This document shows positions 12,260 to 31,100 of a stretch of DNA of 64,000 bases, one piece after another. Each line of letters opens with the position of its first letter. Positions within the stretch are counted from its first letter, which is position 1. The stretch is taken from the NCBI GenBank assembly GCA_022702545.1, contig JAHRBC010000003.1, positions 3,906,001-3,970,000 of the forward strand, in the 5' to 3' direction. Source of the stretch: Phycomyces nitens. Its lineage: Eukaryota > Mucoromycota > Mucoromycetes > Mucorales > Phycomycetaceae. The notes under the pieces were generated by a model, which saw only the letters and a list, made by a program, of their open reading frames with translations, was not told the DNA's origin and did no database searches. A program made the translations under genes and the position numbers.

Positions 12260-13320
12260 GGTGATTATATATTTATTAAGCTTGCTGATTCTCTCCAATA
12301 ATTGCTGATGCACTTGTATTTTTCTCTTAAACTGCTTAAACATGTCTCCTTTAAAATAAAACAATAAAAGAGAGGTATAGCTATAATTACACTAACCACT
12401 CGGCGACTGGAAAAGAGATTATCATTGTTGTGTATGATTGAATTATCATTTGCTAAAATCCACAAATATTTTAATGTTGATAAAGAAACACTGCACAGTA
12501 GAGTAAAAAAAAGAATTACAAAGCTTAGTCTATAAAATAAAAAGTCTTGGATAGGGAGATATAAGACCCTCACTGCAATATACAAGCAAAATCTAGAACA
12601 AAGTATTAGAAGAATTTTTTATCAAGCTTTATATGAGTAAAAAAAGGATAGAGGTTAGCATTGGATTATTCATATCAAAACGAAATTATTACCAAACCAT
12701 TTCACAGTTTCCACTAAAGTTGTTGTGTTGCATTGACAAGCCCTTTCTTGACCCAGACAAATACGGTTGTATGGCAGAGAGGGAATCGAGAGAAAATGAA
12801 TTGAAAATAATAATGAAAGACAGTATTTTAGAGTGACGAACCTCGCTGTACTCTTTTTAAAAGATATTGGGCAAGACTATGTATGAAGAAATGCTGACGA
12901 AAAGATACTTTCCAGACTGCCTCGGACCAAAATTTTAGAAGAGTTAATACTGGTGTGGAAATGGATTTAGTCTAGAGGTGGTTTATCATCTTTCTAGATG
13001 GCAACATGAATCCAATAAAATATGTCAAAATCTTTCAAAAGAAATTCAACCCATTTTATGATGTGTAATATAATTAGCTAGTCAGCTATAGACTCCAAGA
13101 AGACAATTCCACACTACATAAAGTTACATTATTAAAAAGACACAAAGACAAACTTGGATGCTCTTTAGTAGGCACCATAAAATCCTTAATTGAGCTCAAT
13201 TGAGAATATCTGGAATATAATGGATGATAATATGCGTTAGATCCAATCTAACCTACAACATTAAAATTGTTAAGAGAAGTTCTGACCAAAGAGTGGATAA
13301 GCACAAGGTACCTATCTAAT
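12260..13320 (+). pseudogene. Degenerate Tc1/mariner transposase inside left arm
   Basis: Plus-strand frames give disordered but recognisable Tc1 pieces in the right order: KPFLDPDKYG (residues before the first catalytic block), a TAG at 12829-12831 followed by SDEPRCTLF, NMNPIKYVKIF, LQEDNSTLHK (second catalytic Asp block), and LSSIENIWNIMDDN (third catalytic Glu block). Several frameshifts separate them. The 67-codon ORF at 12633-12836 is a fragment of this transposase. The right arm carries the same lesions at 35269-36320 on the minus strand. Confidence 0.7.
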
Positions 13321-14148
13321 ATTGAATAAATATTTTGCTTTTAATATATAGTTTACACAAGATATATACTTTATAAATTTCTAAATCAATTGCTTGTATA
13401 TGATAAGAAAAAGACCAATATAAGGATACGCCATACCTCTTGACATGGCTTAAAATCGCTCAATATTTTTATAATAACCCTATAGTTTATATTAACAAAT
13501 GTGTATTTTGAATTTTAGTAATTGCTTAACACGAGAATCTAGAAGATTTAATCAAAATTAACAGATATTTAGAAAGTACAGTTTACTCCACGGCCTCATC
13601 AGCCTACAGTTAACCAGGAGACAGACGAAGTTCTAAGCGTAGAAATGTAGTAACAGGTCTTCATTCGAAACTTATAATTTTAAACTTTGAATCAAGACTC
13701 AAAGAGTCTTTGTATTATCATAACAAGATCTATACAACTATCCTCAACGTATATTTGGATACAAAATGATACTTTGAAAGTAATTGAGATGTTTTTTTCA
13801 CAACAGTACATTCGATAATACAATCTGGACAAGTGTTTTTTAATACTGTTTTAGAATTTCCATAGCCATTTGTTAAGCTTATGATAAAGACAATTAAGAC
13901 TCAAAGCTTTCTCTAACCAGGCGAATTAGAATACATGGTTTCAAAGTCTGATAACTGATGTGAATATCCACGATATAGAAAAGAAAGCACCGTGTTTTGC
14001 TCTTCTAAAGATAAGTGTACTTCTATTTAAACGCATGGCCCCGATAACCTCTCCATCTTAGATTATCTTCATTTTGGGAAATTTCCTTTAAAGAAGTGTA
14101 TTTAAACTTTGTTTTACTCATAGATTGGTATTTACAGCGAGTAGTCGG
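13321..14148. other. Intergenic, 3' flank of the SNF2 gene
   Basis: AT-rich, no ORF of note and no structure I can support. It begins exactly where the duplication arm ends. Confidence 0.5.
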
Positions 14149-19726
<5,578 letters not shown>

Positions 19727-20856
19727 GCAAATGGGATATGTTCAGCACTGATTTGGCTGAGTATCAATGAGGCGCGAAATAAGGTGGGTTGTACGTAAGG
19801 AATGTCCTGTGTAAAAGAGATGGTACGATGGTGTGTGAGAAAGGAAGAGAGGAAAAGAGAAAGAAAATAAATATAATTAACGGCAAGAAGAAGGAGAAGA
19901 CGCTTGATATGGTTGACAGAAGAAAGAAAGAACAAAAGATAACCTGGATAACAGGTTGAGAGACAGTCCAATCAAAAGCCACGAGAACAGTATATAGAGA
20001 GATAATGTCACATATGCCCATAAACACCAGAAAAACTGACCTTGTTTTTTCACCACAGGAGACAAAACGAACAGGAAAGGAGATGAGGGAAATGAGTGGG
20101 CGATTAAATTCACGTGACACCTTGTGTCTACGTCAGAAGTGACGTAGACAATACTTTCAAATGAGGGCACTGACAGACACAGAATAAGATATAAAAGAGA
20201 GTTATTTAGAGAGAGGAGAGAGAGAGAGAGAGAGTTATTTAGAAAGATATCTTGATTGCATATACTCTTGATACTAGGGCTTTATTTTCTTGAATGGACC
20301 AGATACAACAGGATATTTACAGGTAAAAGATTCTCAGGCCAAATATGACTAGTAGTAATATAAAGAAAGTTTCTTGAATAAAACAGGAAATGACTCTATT
20401 CTTCTGTTTCCTTTGGCCTTTAATTGTGTCTTTAGATATAGCCACCCATGAACGAAGCACTTGCTGAAACATACTATCTGTCTGTTTAATGGCCGCTTAA
20501 AGGCACAAAAAAAAAGACCTTTAGGCACCCAAACAGTAAAGGTGAAAATGTCACTTTCATTTTTCTTGTGCTCCCTTTGGGTGGACCAATCTGTTCTCGT
20601 CCAAGGCTGAATGATGACGTAACGAACACATCAAGGACGAGCGGGTCTCCCACTGGCCGCGCCCATCCTATCGTCGAGTGCCCTAAAAGAGACTGAGAGA
20701 CTCCCCATTTTTCTTTTTCTTTGTCCTTTTTCCCTTCTCCATTTATTGACCATCTTTCTTTGTATTTACAAGGCAGAAGTCATCTAAAGAATCTTGACTG
20801 CATTCTTATTCTATCCTCACGAGTAAGCGTCATCTTCATCTCCACACTTGACCATC
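19727..20856. promoter_or_regulatory. Divergent promoter region between SNF2 (-) and PP2A (+)
   Basis: No gene. It contains a perfect inverted repeat at 20126-20149: arms GTCTACGTCA and TGACGTAGAC around GAAG. Each arm carries a TGACGT core, the half-site recognised by ATF/CREB-type bZIP factors. CACGTG, an E-box, lies at about 20111. A further TGACGTAA is at 20614-20621 and a CCAAT at about 20586. A GA-dinucleotide run is at 20215-20234. Binding by particular factors is inference. Confidence 0.5.
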
Positions 20857-22096
<1,240 letters not shown>

Positions 22097-22605
22097 AGAA
22101 AAGATCAGGCAGAACAATAGATCCTTCATCGCAGCCAAACAAACACTCAAAACAGACAAACAAACCTCCAAAAAAAGGCTATATAGAGAAGGAGAACCTT
22201 ACTTGACCAAAAAACAAAAAAAAAAGTTTGGTTTCTTTAATACTTCTCGTTCCCCTTGCCGATCTTCTTTCTACCTTACCTTATATATGTATATACACAT
22301 ATACACCTACATATATATATCCTCTTTATCTCTCTATCTACTTCTTTAACCTGTCCATTTTATCTTCATTAACTATATTGCACAGCTATGAAATATCAAA
22401 ATGGCTGTAGGCGATCATTTTCAAAGTACAGTTGTAGTTTAAAAAAAAATCTTTATTTTTGTCCGTAAAAGAAGTATTTTTTTTTAATGTCGGACCCGAT
22501 CTGAACTTTTTGATAATTACCATATATGGAAAGTCCAAGTCGCGCTTTTATGACCTTTGACCTTGCCCATCCAAAGATTCCCTCCTTTTCTACTCATCTT
22601 TAACC
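22097..22605. other. Intergenic, PP2A 3' flank and uL1 promoter
   Basis: Contains TA-rich and pyrimidine-rich runs (about 22290-22330) and, 40-50 bp before the uL1 start, TGACCTTTGACCTT (22551-22564), a direct repeat of TGACCT. No ORF is supported. Confidence 0.45.
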
Positions 22606-23343
22606 ATGAGGTAAACATCCATCCAATCCATCCAATCTATCCGATCTATCTACACCGTAGCATAGTTCATCCATCTCACACATTGTCAATTATACAGCAA
22701 AGTTAGCGGTTCTGCCGTCAGAGAAACCGTCCGTGCCATCAAGGCCGGATGCGAAGAGAAGAAGCGTAACTTCACTGAGACCATTGAGCTCCAAATTGGT
22801 TTGAAGAACTACGATCCCCAGAGAGATAAGCGTTTCTCTGGTTCCATCAAGCTTCCCAACATTCCCCGCCCCAACCTTTCCGTCTGCGTTCTCGGTGATG
22901 CTTTCCACTGTGACCAGGCCAAGGCTGCCGGTATGGAGTTCCAGTCCGTTGACGATTTGAAGAAGTTGAACAAGAACAAGAAGCAGATCAAGAAGCTCGC
23001 CAAGAAGTACGATGCTTTCGTCGCTTCCGAGGCTTTGATCAAGCAGATTCCTCGTCTCTTGGGTCCCGGTCTCCACAAGGTCGGCAAGTTCCCCACCCCC
23101 GTCTCCCACGCCGATTCCTTGACCGACAAGGCCAACGAGATCCGTGCCACCATCAAGTTCCAGTTGAAGAAGGTTCTCTGTCTCGGTGTTGCTGTCGGTC
23201 ACGTCCAGATGACTGAGGATGAGTTGCTCGCCAACATCATGTTGTCCATCAACTTCTTGGTTTCCCTCTTGAAGAAGAACTGGCAGAACGTCAAGTCTTT
23301 GTACTTGAAGTCCTCCATGGGCAAGCCCCAGCGTCTCTTCTAA
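22606..23343 (+). CDS. Large-subunit ribosomal protein uL1 (RPL10A/L1), 216 aa
   Basis: Exon 1 is only ATGAG (22606-22610); an 87-nt intron (22611-22697) separates it from exon 2 (22698-23343), giving [16 protein letters not shown]. This intron directly after the start codon is typical of ribosomal-protein genes. Family blocks include [24 protein letters not shown], the RNA-binding [14 protein letters not shown] and the C-terminal [15 protein letters not shown]. uL1 forms the mobile L1 stalk at the ribosomal E site and helps release deacylated tRNA. Codon use is strongly biased to C-ending codons and AAG compared with neighbours, consistent with high expression. AATAAA lies at 23381-23386. 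The long opposite-strand ORF is a by-product of that codon bias. Confidence 0.97.
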
Positions 23344-23789
23344 ATCCATCCAACAGTTTGCTTTATTTTATCTTTAATACAATAAAACATTACTTTTTTA
23401 TGGTAAAGAAACTTGATATCTTGATTTTATGATGAGTAAAGAGTAGGCGAGTTTATTATCAGTGTTTGTTGGTATTTAATATGGCTTCTCAGCACAGACA
23501 TGAGAGGGGATAGTGTAAGAATTCAAGGCAGATTAAGTAGAGGTTATATACAAAGATTACATAGCTGAACAAAGGTATTCCAAGTATTTGGTCTGACTAT
23601 GCTGATTGTCTGTTACTGTATAATCACCATAGTTCAATGCTTTGGTCCATTAAAAAAAATCCAGTGAAATCTGCATAGACAGAAAGTAAAGTATTCACGT
23701 GACCATATTCAAGGTACCCTCCAATTTATGAATTTATTTTTTGGCATTCTCATTTTTTTCTGTATTTTCTTTTGGATTCTAATGAAGTC
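23344..23789. other. Intergenic between uL1 and MGM1
   Basis: Holds the uL1 poly(A) signal and the MGM1 promoter. A four-codon upstream ORF (ATG AAG TCA TGA, 23782-23793) overlaps the MGM1 start codon. Nothing else is visible. Confidence 0.5.
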
Positions 23790-26700
23790 ATGAACATGCA
23801 GGCCTTTCATGCTCATCGTATCCTAATAAAGCAGCAGACCCGCCGAGAAATCGTGCATTCTTGTCGCCGTATACCATTCACCAGCACTTTCAATACTCGC
23901 TTTACCCACATTCACAATCGTCCCTCGCCTCTGTACACCCGATCATTATCATATGCTGCACCACTCATCACAAATGCACCACTTCTTCCCATTAAGCTAT
24001 TTTCGATTCCTCGTATGTCTATTTCGGCCCTGCGACTGTTGATACTTGCAGTAGGCACAACAGTTACAGGCGTAACACTTGCCGACAACACAATCCAAGG
24101 TGAGCGGTTGTGCCTAGATGAAGAAAACGGTCTGTTAATTCAAAATAGATTGGACTCGGCAGAGCACCCAATGGATACAAAATGGGTCGCTCGAGGCGCA
24201 ATCTATACTCGATAAAATGGAACAAGGAGTACAGAATGTGTCGTTTAGCATGTCACAAATTACACTCGGTTTACCAACCATTAAAGATCTTTGGGATTCG
24301 TCAGTTGTAAAAACACTTGCTGGCAGTCTTGAAAGTCAGACCAGAAATGGAAAAGGCAAACGTCCAGAAGATAAGGACCCTGGTCAAAAAGGAGAAGGAG
24401 GAGGTGGTGGTGGAGGAGGAGGAGGAGGAGCGGAAACGGTAGCGGCTGCTGCTCTTTTGGGCGCTTATATCTCTAACGATGATCAGGATAAAGACGATGA
24501 AGAGGAAGAGGAAGAAGAGGAAGAGGAAGAAATACCTAAACAACATAAAGGCTCAAGACGGCAATCCAAAACAGCTCCTCACGACGAACAATTGATGATG
24601 CTTACCAAGAAATTGATCGAGATTCGAACAATTCTCATGTCAATTGACCACAACGAGACTCTGAAACTCCCGAGTATTGTGGTCGTTGGATCACAGAGTT
24701 CAGGAAAGAGTTCGGTTCTAGAGGCAATTGTGGGTCATGAATTTCTGCCAAAGTATGTCTATGCACAATTCTTGGTCTTGGTTTGCTTATGTGTATATGT
24801 TTCTTGTTATTTTTCCAACAAAATTTGTCAGGGGTACGAACATGGTGACTCGACGCCCGATTGAATTGACATTGATTCACACTCCAAACCAGGAAGAAGA
24901 GTACGGCGAGTTCCCTCAGCTTGGGCTAGGGAAAATGCACGACTTTAAAAAGATCCAAAAGACCCTGGTGGACATGAACATGGCTGTACCTGACTCAGAG
25001 TGTGTCTCGGACAAGCCTATTGAGCTCCGTGTCTATTCTCCCAATGTACCCGACTTGACTCTTATTGATCTTCCGGGATATATACAGATTTCCAATGCAA
25101 ACCAGCCAGAGTCCCTCAAGAGCAAGATTGAAGCTCTGTGTGAAAAGTACATCCGCGCCCCAAACATCATTCTTGCCGTATGTGCAGCAAATGTTGATCT
25201 GGCAAACTCTCCAGCCCTTCGTGCGAGTCGCAAGGCAGATCCACTTGGACTGCGCACCATTGGTGTAATTACCAAGATGGACCTTGTGCCTCCAGAGCAA
25301 GGTGTTTCCATTCTGCGCAACGCTGACTATCCCCTTCGACTGGGCTACATTGGGGTTGTCTGCAAGGCACCTGAACGTGTTCAAGGCAATATGACCAAGG
25401 CTCTCATTCGCAATGAGAGTTTGTTCTTTCGAGAGCATTTGATGTATAATCAGCGAGATATTGAGGTTGGAACATCCACCCTGCGTTTCAAACTGATGAG
25501 TGTACTCGAACAAAGCATGGGAAAGTCCTTGTACAGCATTGTTGATGCAGTCCAGCGTGAACTGGAAGAAGCCCGTTACCAGTTCAAGGTCCAGTACAAT
25601 GATAGACGTGTGACAGCTGAATCCTATGTTGCCGAGACCATGGACTCTCTCAAGCACAACTTTAAAGACTTTGCCAACAACTTTGGAAAACCTCAGGTGC
25701 GCCATGAAGTGCGTACTATGCTCGAGGAGCGTGTGCTGGATATCTGTGCAGAGCAGTACTGGGAAGACCCCAAGATTGCAGATCTAGCAAAGAGTTCGCC
25801 TGACGATCTCTACTGGCTTTACAAGATCGATCTTGCTGCTGCAGCCTTGACTAAGAGTGGCATTGGTCGGTCCACGACACAGCTAGTGGTCGATGTGCTT
25901 TTGAGCAATATGGAACGATTGGCCAAAGCCGAGCCTTTTAGCTTTCACCCCGAGACACGCAAACAGATTATGAACTTTACGAGTGAGATCCTGAGAACCA
26001 AGTTCCTTACTACCAGTGATCAAGTAGAGAATACAATCAAGCCCTATAAATACGAGGTATGTGCTTATTTTTATGGCTGTTTATTCCTAATCCGAGATGG
26101 TTAGGTAGAGGTCAGTGAGACCGAATGGGCTGAAGGAGTAAAGAGGTCGATTGGGCTGCTGGAAAAGGAGCTGGAAATGTGCGATGAGATGAGTTTGGCT
26201 ATCAAGAACTCAGTTGGCAAAAAGAAGCTCAAGAGTGCAGTCAATTACTTGCTAAATAACGAAAGAGAGGACACACGGCGTCAAGAGGAGTATCGCCGCA
26301 TGGAAGAAGAGGGAATGGCATCGCATGAAGAGATGTTTGCTCCTGGGGACGATGAGGACACTGTCAAATCATTCTACAACCCTCGGTTGATTGAAAAGGC
26401 CAAAGAGGCTCTGTTCTTGAGAGACCGGGCAATGATTCTAAAGTACCGGATCGCAGCCCTCAAGAGCCGTCAGTGCAAATCCCCGGATAATAAGCAACAA
26501 TGTCCAGAGGCGTTTTTGAATGTGATTGCGGAAAAGTTGACATATACGGTAAGTTGGATAGATGTGCTCTGGAAGCAGTTGGTTGTTCTGAGATAAGTTT
26601 GTATTAGGCTGTAATGTTTATCCAGGTGGAATTGCTAAACGAATTCTTCTTCCAATTCCCCCGTGAGGTGGACAATCGCTTGGTTTATGAAATGAACCGC

Positions 26701-26847
26701 AAGCAGATCCAGCAGTTTGCGCGTGAGAACCCTCCGATTCAAAAGCACTTGGAGCTGCAGGAACGAAAGATGAAATTAGAAGAAGTTATGGATAAACTCA
26801 ATTATCTTGTGAAGCGACAGGCTGACCGACAGAGCCGGGGCCAGTAA
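23790..26847 (+). CDS. mgm1: Mitochondrial dynamin-like GTPase Mgm1/OPA1, about 934 aa
   Basis: Five exons: 23790-24099, 24149-24752, 24832-26056, 26105-26548 and 26626-26847. The N-terminus is basic and Arg/Ser-rich (targeting-type), followed by a hydrophobic segment [18 protein letters not shown] that would anchor the long form in the inner mitochondrial membrane. Then come a Gly-run and an uninterrupted Glu-rich stretch, and the dynamin GTPase domain with G1 [13 protein letters not shown]3 DLPG and G4 TKMD, followed by middle and GTPase-effector regions with repeated Arg/Glu helices ending at [12 protein letters not shown]. In the family it fuses inner membranes and maintains cristae. The order of targeting peptide, membrane segment and GTPase domain distinguishes it from Vps1 and Dnm1. 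The Gly and Glu tracts before the GTPase domain are unusual and likely disordered. Confidence 0.92.
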
Positions 26848-27736
26848 CCAATATTCTCTAGCGATTATTAAATGATGCTGGCAGAAAATACACAACTATA
26901 TAAAAGTAGTTTTCCCGTAGTCTCGGTATGAGGATATTAGAATCCAAACTAACGTCACTGAGGCATTTAATTTATTTGAGCGTGATACTTGTGATTTGCT
27001 TGGGGTGAGCACGACAAAAAGGTAACCTTGGCTGTTACACTTGATACCTCGAGCCATTATTCAATTGGGTCCATTTTTGTGCCTATATAGAGAAACGGGT
27101 GATAATTTAAAATGTTATATATATATGTATATATATATATACATTGTATTTTTACTAAAAAAGGTGATATTCTCCAGTTATCGAGTATTGGAGTCCAACA
27201 TTTAAAGATTATTTTGTGAGATCAAAAATACTTGCCGAAACAGGCCGAATGACCAAACGTCAGGCTTACGATTGTTCAACTGTGAAATGCTGTCCATGCC
27301 AGCAACAGGGCCTGATCAATATTAGGATTGTTTATTAGCCATACTGTCAGTTCTATTGACGTCATCAGCAGAATGAAATCGTTTTGGCATGCAATCTAGC
27401 CTGGACCAAAAGGCGATCCTTGGGTGGCATGTATTTATTAGTCTGGAATGCTTCATCCATCCCAGCCCCAGCTGCATCCATCTGCCATGGAAGGTGTGAC
27501 TAGAGAGAGAGGGTCTGGGATCGGCATGATGAGATCAGATGAGGATAGCCTTTCAAAGCCAACAGTGCATTTTAGACTGCAGCCTTAAAAGGACATATAT
27601 TTCCCAGAGGGGGACATTAATCGGCCAATCAACTTTATATCTCTGTCGTCCACCTGCAGTCACCATTTTCAAGTAAAGAATATTTGTTGTGCCCAAGATT
27701 CACTTCTTTTTTTTTCCTTCTTGTCCACTTCCAACC
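26848..27736. other. Intergenic between MGM1 and the kinase gene
   Basis: AT-rich spacer with a TA-dinucleotide run at about 27113-27142 and no ORF. The proximal 250 bp before the kinase start is less AT-rich and pyrimidine-rich, fitting a promoter. Confidence 0.45.
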
Positions 27737-29250
27737 ATGGGCTTCTTCCAGTCAATATTTCAACCTCATCGGGAAGACAAGGCCTCCAAGCCAGCATCTA
27801 TAGACAGCCGCCCGAAAGAGAGCTCAATATCTTCCAGTCCAGTCTCAAGCCGCCCACAGTCACCCAACTCTGTCCACAGCTCTTCTATTTCCAAACACAA
27901 TTCCCACCATACCCCTCGCTTCCAGATTCACAACGATGGAACCCATTCACATCATCTCTCATTTCACCCCTCTCGAATCTCATTGAATGGCCTCACAAAC
28001 CTCCTCGGAAGAAACCCCAGCAAACCCTTTCGTCTACCGCTGTTGGGCGAGAAAAAGATGTCCCCTGACGAATTGCGCGAAGAACGAGCTGCTGTCGATG
28101 CAACCCTCAATCGCATTTCCTCTAGCTCCTGTCTGGCCCAAAAGTGGGGTACATGTCATGAAGTGATTGGCAAGGGTGCTTTTGGAGTTGTCCGAGTAAT
28201 ACACAAGGCAGACCCAAGTTCTTCTGCCGGAAAGAATGAGCAACTCTATGCTGTCAAGGTTGGTAAAGGCTTCTTAAGGGCTCATTACTTATGGGCCAAA
28301 ACTTATAGGAGCTGATAAAAAAGAGCTCTGAAAGCACCAAAGACTATGTCAAGCGATTGACATCAGAGTTTTGTATTTCGTCCTCACTCCACCAACGGAA
28401 TGTGATTGAAACACTTGATTTGGTACCACTCAACGAAACATCGCTGGTCTATTGCCAAGTAATGGAGTACTGTGGTGGCGGTGATCTTTTCAATCTGATA
28501 TACGATACTTCCAACGGTCTGGAGACTGCAGAGGCCTATTGTTTCTTTAAACAGCTGGTGCGAGGTATCCAGTATATGCACCATATGGGCATCGCTCATC
28601 GTGACATTAAACCCGAAAACCTCATCCTCACATCCACTGGCTGTCTCAAGATATCAGATTTTGGAAATGCAGAATGTTTCCGCGCAACCACTCTAGAAAA
28701 TGATGAAGAAGGAGAGCACGAGCGAACTGTGTTTTATTACAGCAAGGGTCTCTGTGGCTCGGAACCTTACATTGCACCGGAAGAATTCGAAAAGAAAGAA
28801 TACGATCCCAGATGTGTCGATGTCTGGAGTGCAGCAGTTACCTTTATGGCCATGAAGACCAGCAATCACATGTGGAAGATGGCAAGGAAAGACGACGAGA
28901 ACTTTGAGAGATACCTCAAATTCAGACGTCTTTTGGATGAAGAGCGTGAACGTGCACGTCAGGAACAAGCAAGAGCCCCTCCCATCAAGCGTCTCAATAC
29001 TACACCTGCTGAGCAGGCCCAGGTTCGGGAAGAGTTTAGATGTGAAAGAGAGGAGAAGCTCAGAAAGGTGCGTGAGTCGATACGAAAACAGGCCAAGGAA
29101 GGAGGCCTGGATGTATTCGAGGGATTGGAGATTGGTGCCAAGAGACTCATGTACCGCATGCTCGATCCAAATCCCAACAAGCGCATCACGATTGACGAAG
29201 TGGTGAATAATGAATGGTTTTCAAGCATTATATGTTGCCAACAACCCTAG
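27737..29250 (+). CDS. Ser/Thr protein kinase of fungal Hal4/Hal5/Npr1 type, about 487 aa
   Basis: Two exons, 27737-28258 and 28309-29250; the intron (50 nt) has a GTTGGT donor. The first 120 residues are Ser/Pro/His-rich and likely regulatory. The kinase domain begins at [19 protein letters not shown] (Gly loop) with the lysine in LYAVK, then the αC-side [20 protein letters not shown], catalytic loop [11 protein letters not shown] in ISDFGNAE, and APE in YIAPEEF. The wording after DFG and the [15 protein letters not shown] stretch resemble the yeast Hal4/Hal5/Npr1/Ptk group, which regulates plasma-membrane transporters. The C-lobe contains a long charged insertion (about 70 residues, from KDDENFERY to KQAKEGGLD), longer than typical. 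It starts at ATG 27737; the codon upstream in frame is GTG. Subfamily placement is moderate. Confidence 0.85.
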
Positions 29251-30112
<862 letters not shown>

Positions 30113-30261
30113 ACTTGCTTCTTCTTGATGGCTTTGCAACACCATATCCTGTGTACGCAGGAAAATTATACACTTAAACTAATGAAATATAATCGGACAA
30201 ATGAAAAATCTAGACGATAATTGAATATTATGAATATGTGTATATGTGTATGTATGGTGGT

Positions 30262-31100
30262 TTACAAAAGAGAAGAAGTAGGGGCTGATCTAAGCCATTG
30301 CATTCGAGGTCCATGTGGAGAGTTGGCGTGGACTCGAAAGCCAAAGATCTTTGCAGTATATATATTCGGGGTCTCTGGAACAAACATGTCTGGAAAGGCT
30401 TGGACAAACAAATGAGGGAAAGAAGACCCAAAGTGGGCACCTAAAGGAGTCAGGCCAGATGATTGAGTACGAGCTAAACGATATGCTTAATCAGATCGTT
30501 TTGTTACCATCCACATTATTAAACTTTGAACTTGTGGGTGTGTATATGTCCTTGCAATTAGGGCAATAGAGTCGTACACTGCCTAGCTTTGGAAGATCGT
30601 GCTGTCCACACGGCAGTACTTTATATTGTTCGCAATACACACGAGGACAGTATCCAAATTCCCCTGCCTTATATTTCTTCAACTAGTCATCTAACGGTCA
30701 GGGTCTGTAGACACATTGTTTTTCACTAACCATTTGAAGAAGTCCAGGCTTTGTGGTGATATATCTCTGGTGGACCATTCCATAGAGCATCTCGGCATGT
30801 GGTTCGAGAATACTCAAATCGGGGATGCGTGTATATGTATCGTCTTCTGGTTCGAGATCCATAATCATCTCAAACGCCTCTTGATACAATGGTACATGTA
30901 CGGATAGTCCAGTGAGATTGAAACTGTCTTCAATAAAATCATCAGAAACTTCTGCATAATATTCATGCCCTGGCATAGCACAGAACCAACTAATCCACTA
31001 TAAGGGCAGATATCCAAGACAAAGACGGTCAGCTCCTTTAGATAATATTAAATAGACGATTACTTACCGACAGTGCATCATTGCTGCTGCTACTCATCAT
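30262..31100 (-). CDS. Casein kinase 2 regulatory (beta) subunit, about 217 aa
   Basis: Four exons on the minus strand: 31100-31068, 30997-30731, 30682-30508 and 30440-30262. Family features are WISWFCAMPGHEYYAEVSDDFIEDSFNLTGL, an acidic MIMDLEPEDD loop, YGMVHQRYI, a zinc ribbon with CPRVYCE...LPCGQHD and LYCPNCKDIY, then DGAHFGSSFPHLF and a Pro/Asn C-terminal stretch. The beta dimer scaffolds the CK2 tetramer and modifies substrate choice of the alpha subunits. The end of exon 3 runs into a stop if the 67-nt intron is not removed, so a simple ORF would wrongly end after DGNKTI. The start could be either of two adjacent ATGs (31100 or 31097). Confidence 0.94.

Larger units (their letters stand above)
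8286..13320 (+). repeat. Left arm of large inverted duplication (about 5.0 kb)
   Basis: The sequence from about 8286 (TTAGTGCTGTATC) to about 13320 (GGTACCTATCTAAT) reappears as its reverse complement at about 35269-40542. Stretches compared by eye are nearly identical. The arm holds, from outside in, a decayed coding-like segment (about 8300-9800), the 192-codon unclassified ORF (9854-10432), a second broken frame (about 10770-11260), non-coding sequence, and a degenerate Tc1 transposase (about 12260-13320, + strand). The left arm lacks 247 bp present in the right arm at its position 10963. I see no clear target-site duplication or terminal inverted repeat at either boundary. Confidence 0.93.

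Noticed and set aside
22551..22564. TGACCTTTGACCTT as a nuclear-receptor DR1 site
   Set aside because: Fungi lack nuclear receptors; most likely chance, though it lies in a ribosomal-protein promoter.
22690..23349. 219-codon minus-strand ORF opposite uL1
   Set aside because: A by-product of strong codon bias in uL1; composition (Leu/Gly-rich) is not protein-like, and uL1 is certain.
24995..25705. 236-codon minus-strand ORF opposite MGM1
   Set aside because: Shadow of the well-conserved GTPase-coding exon.
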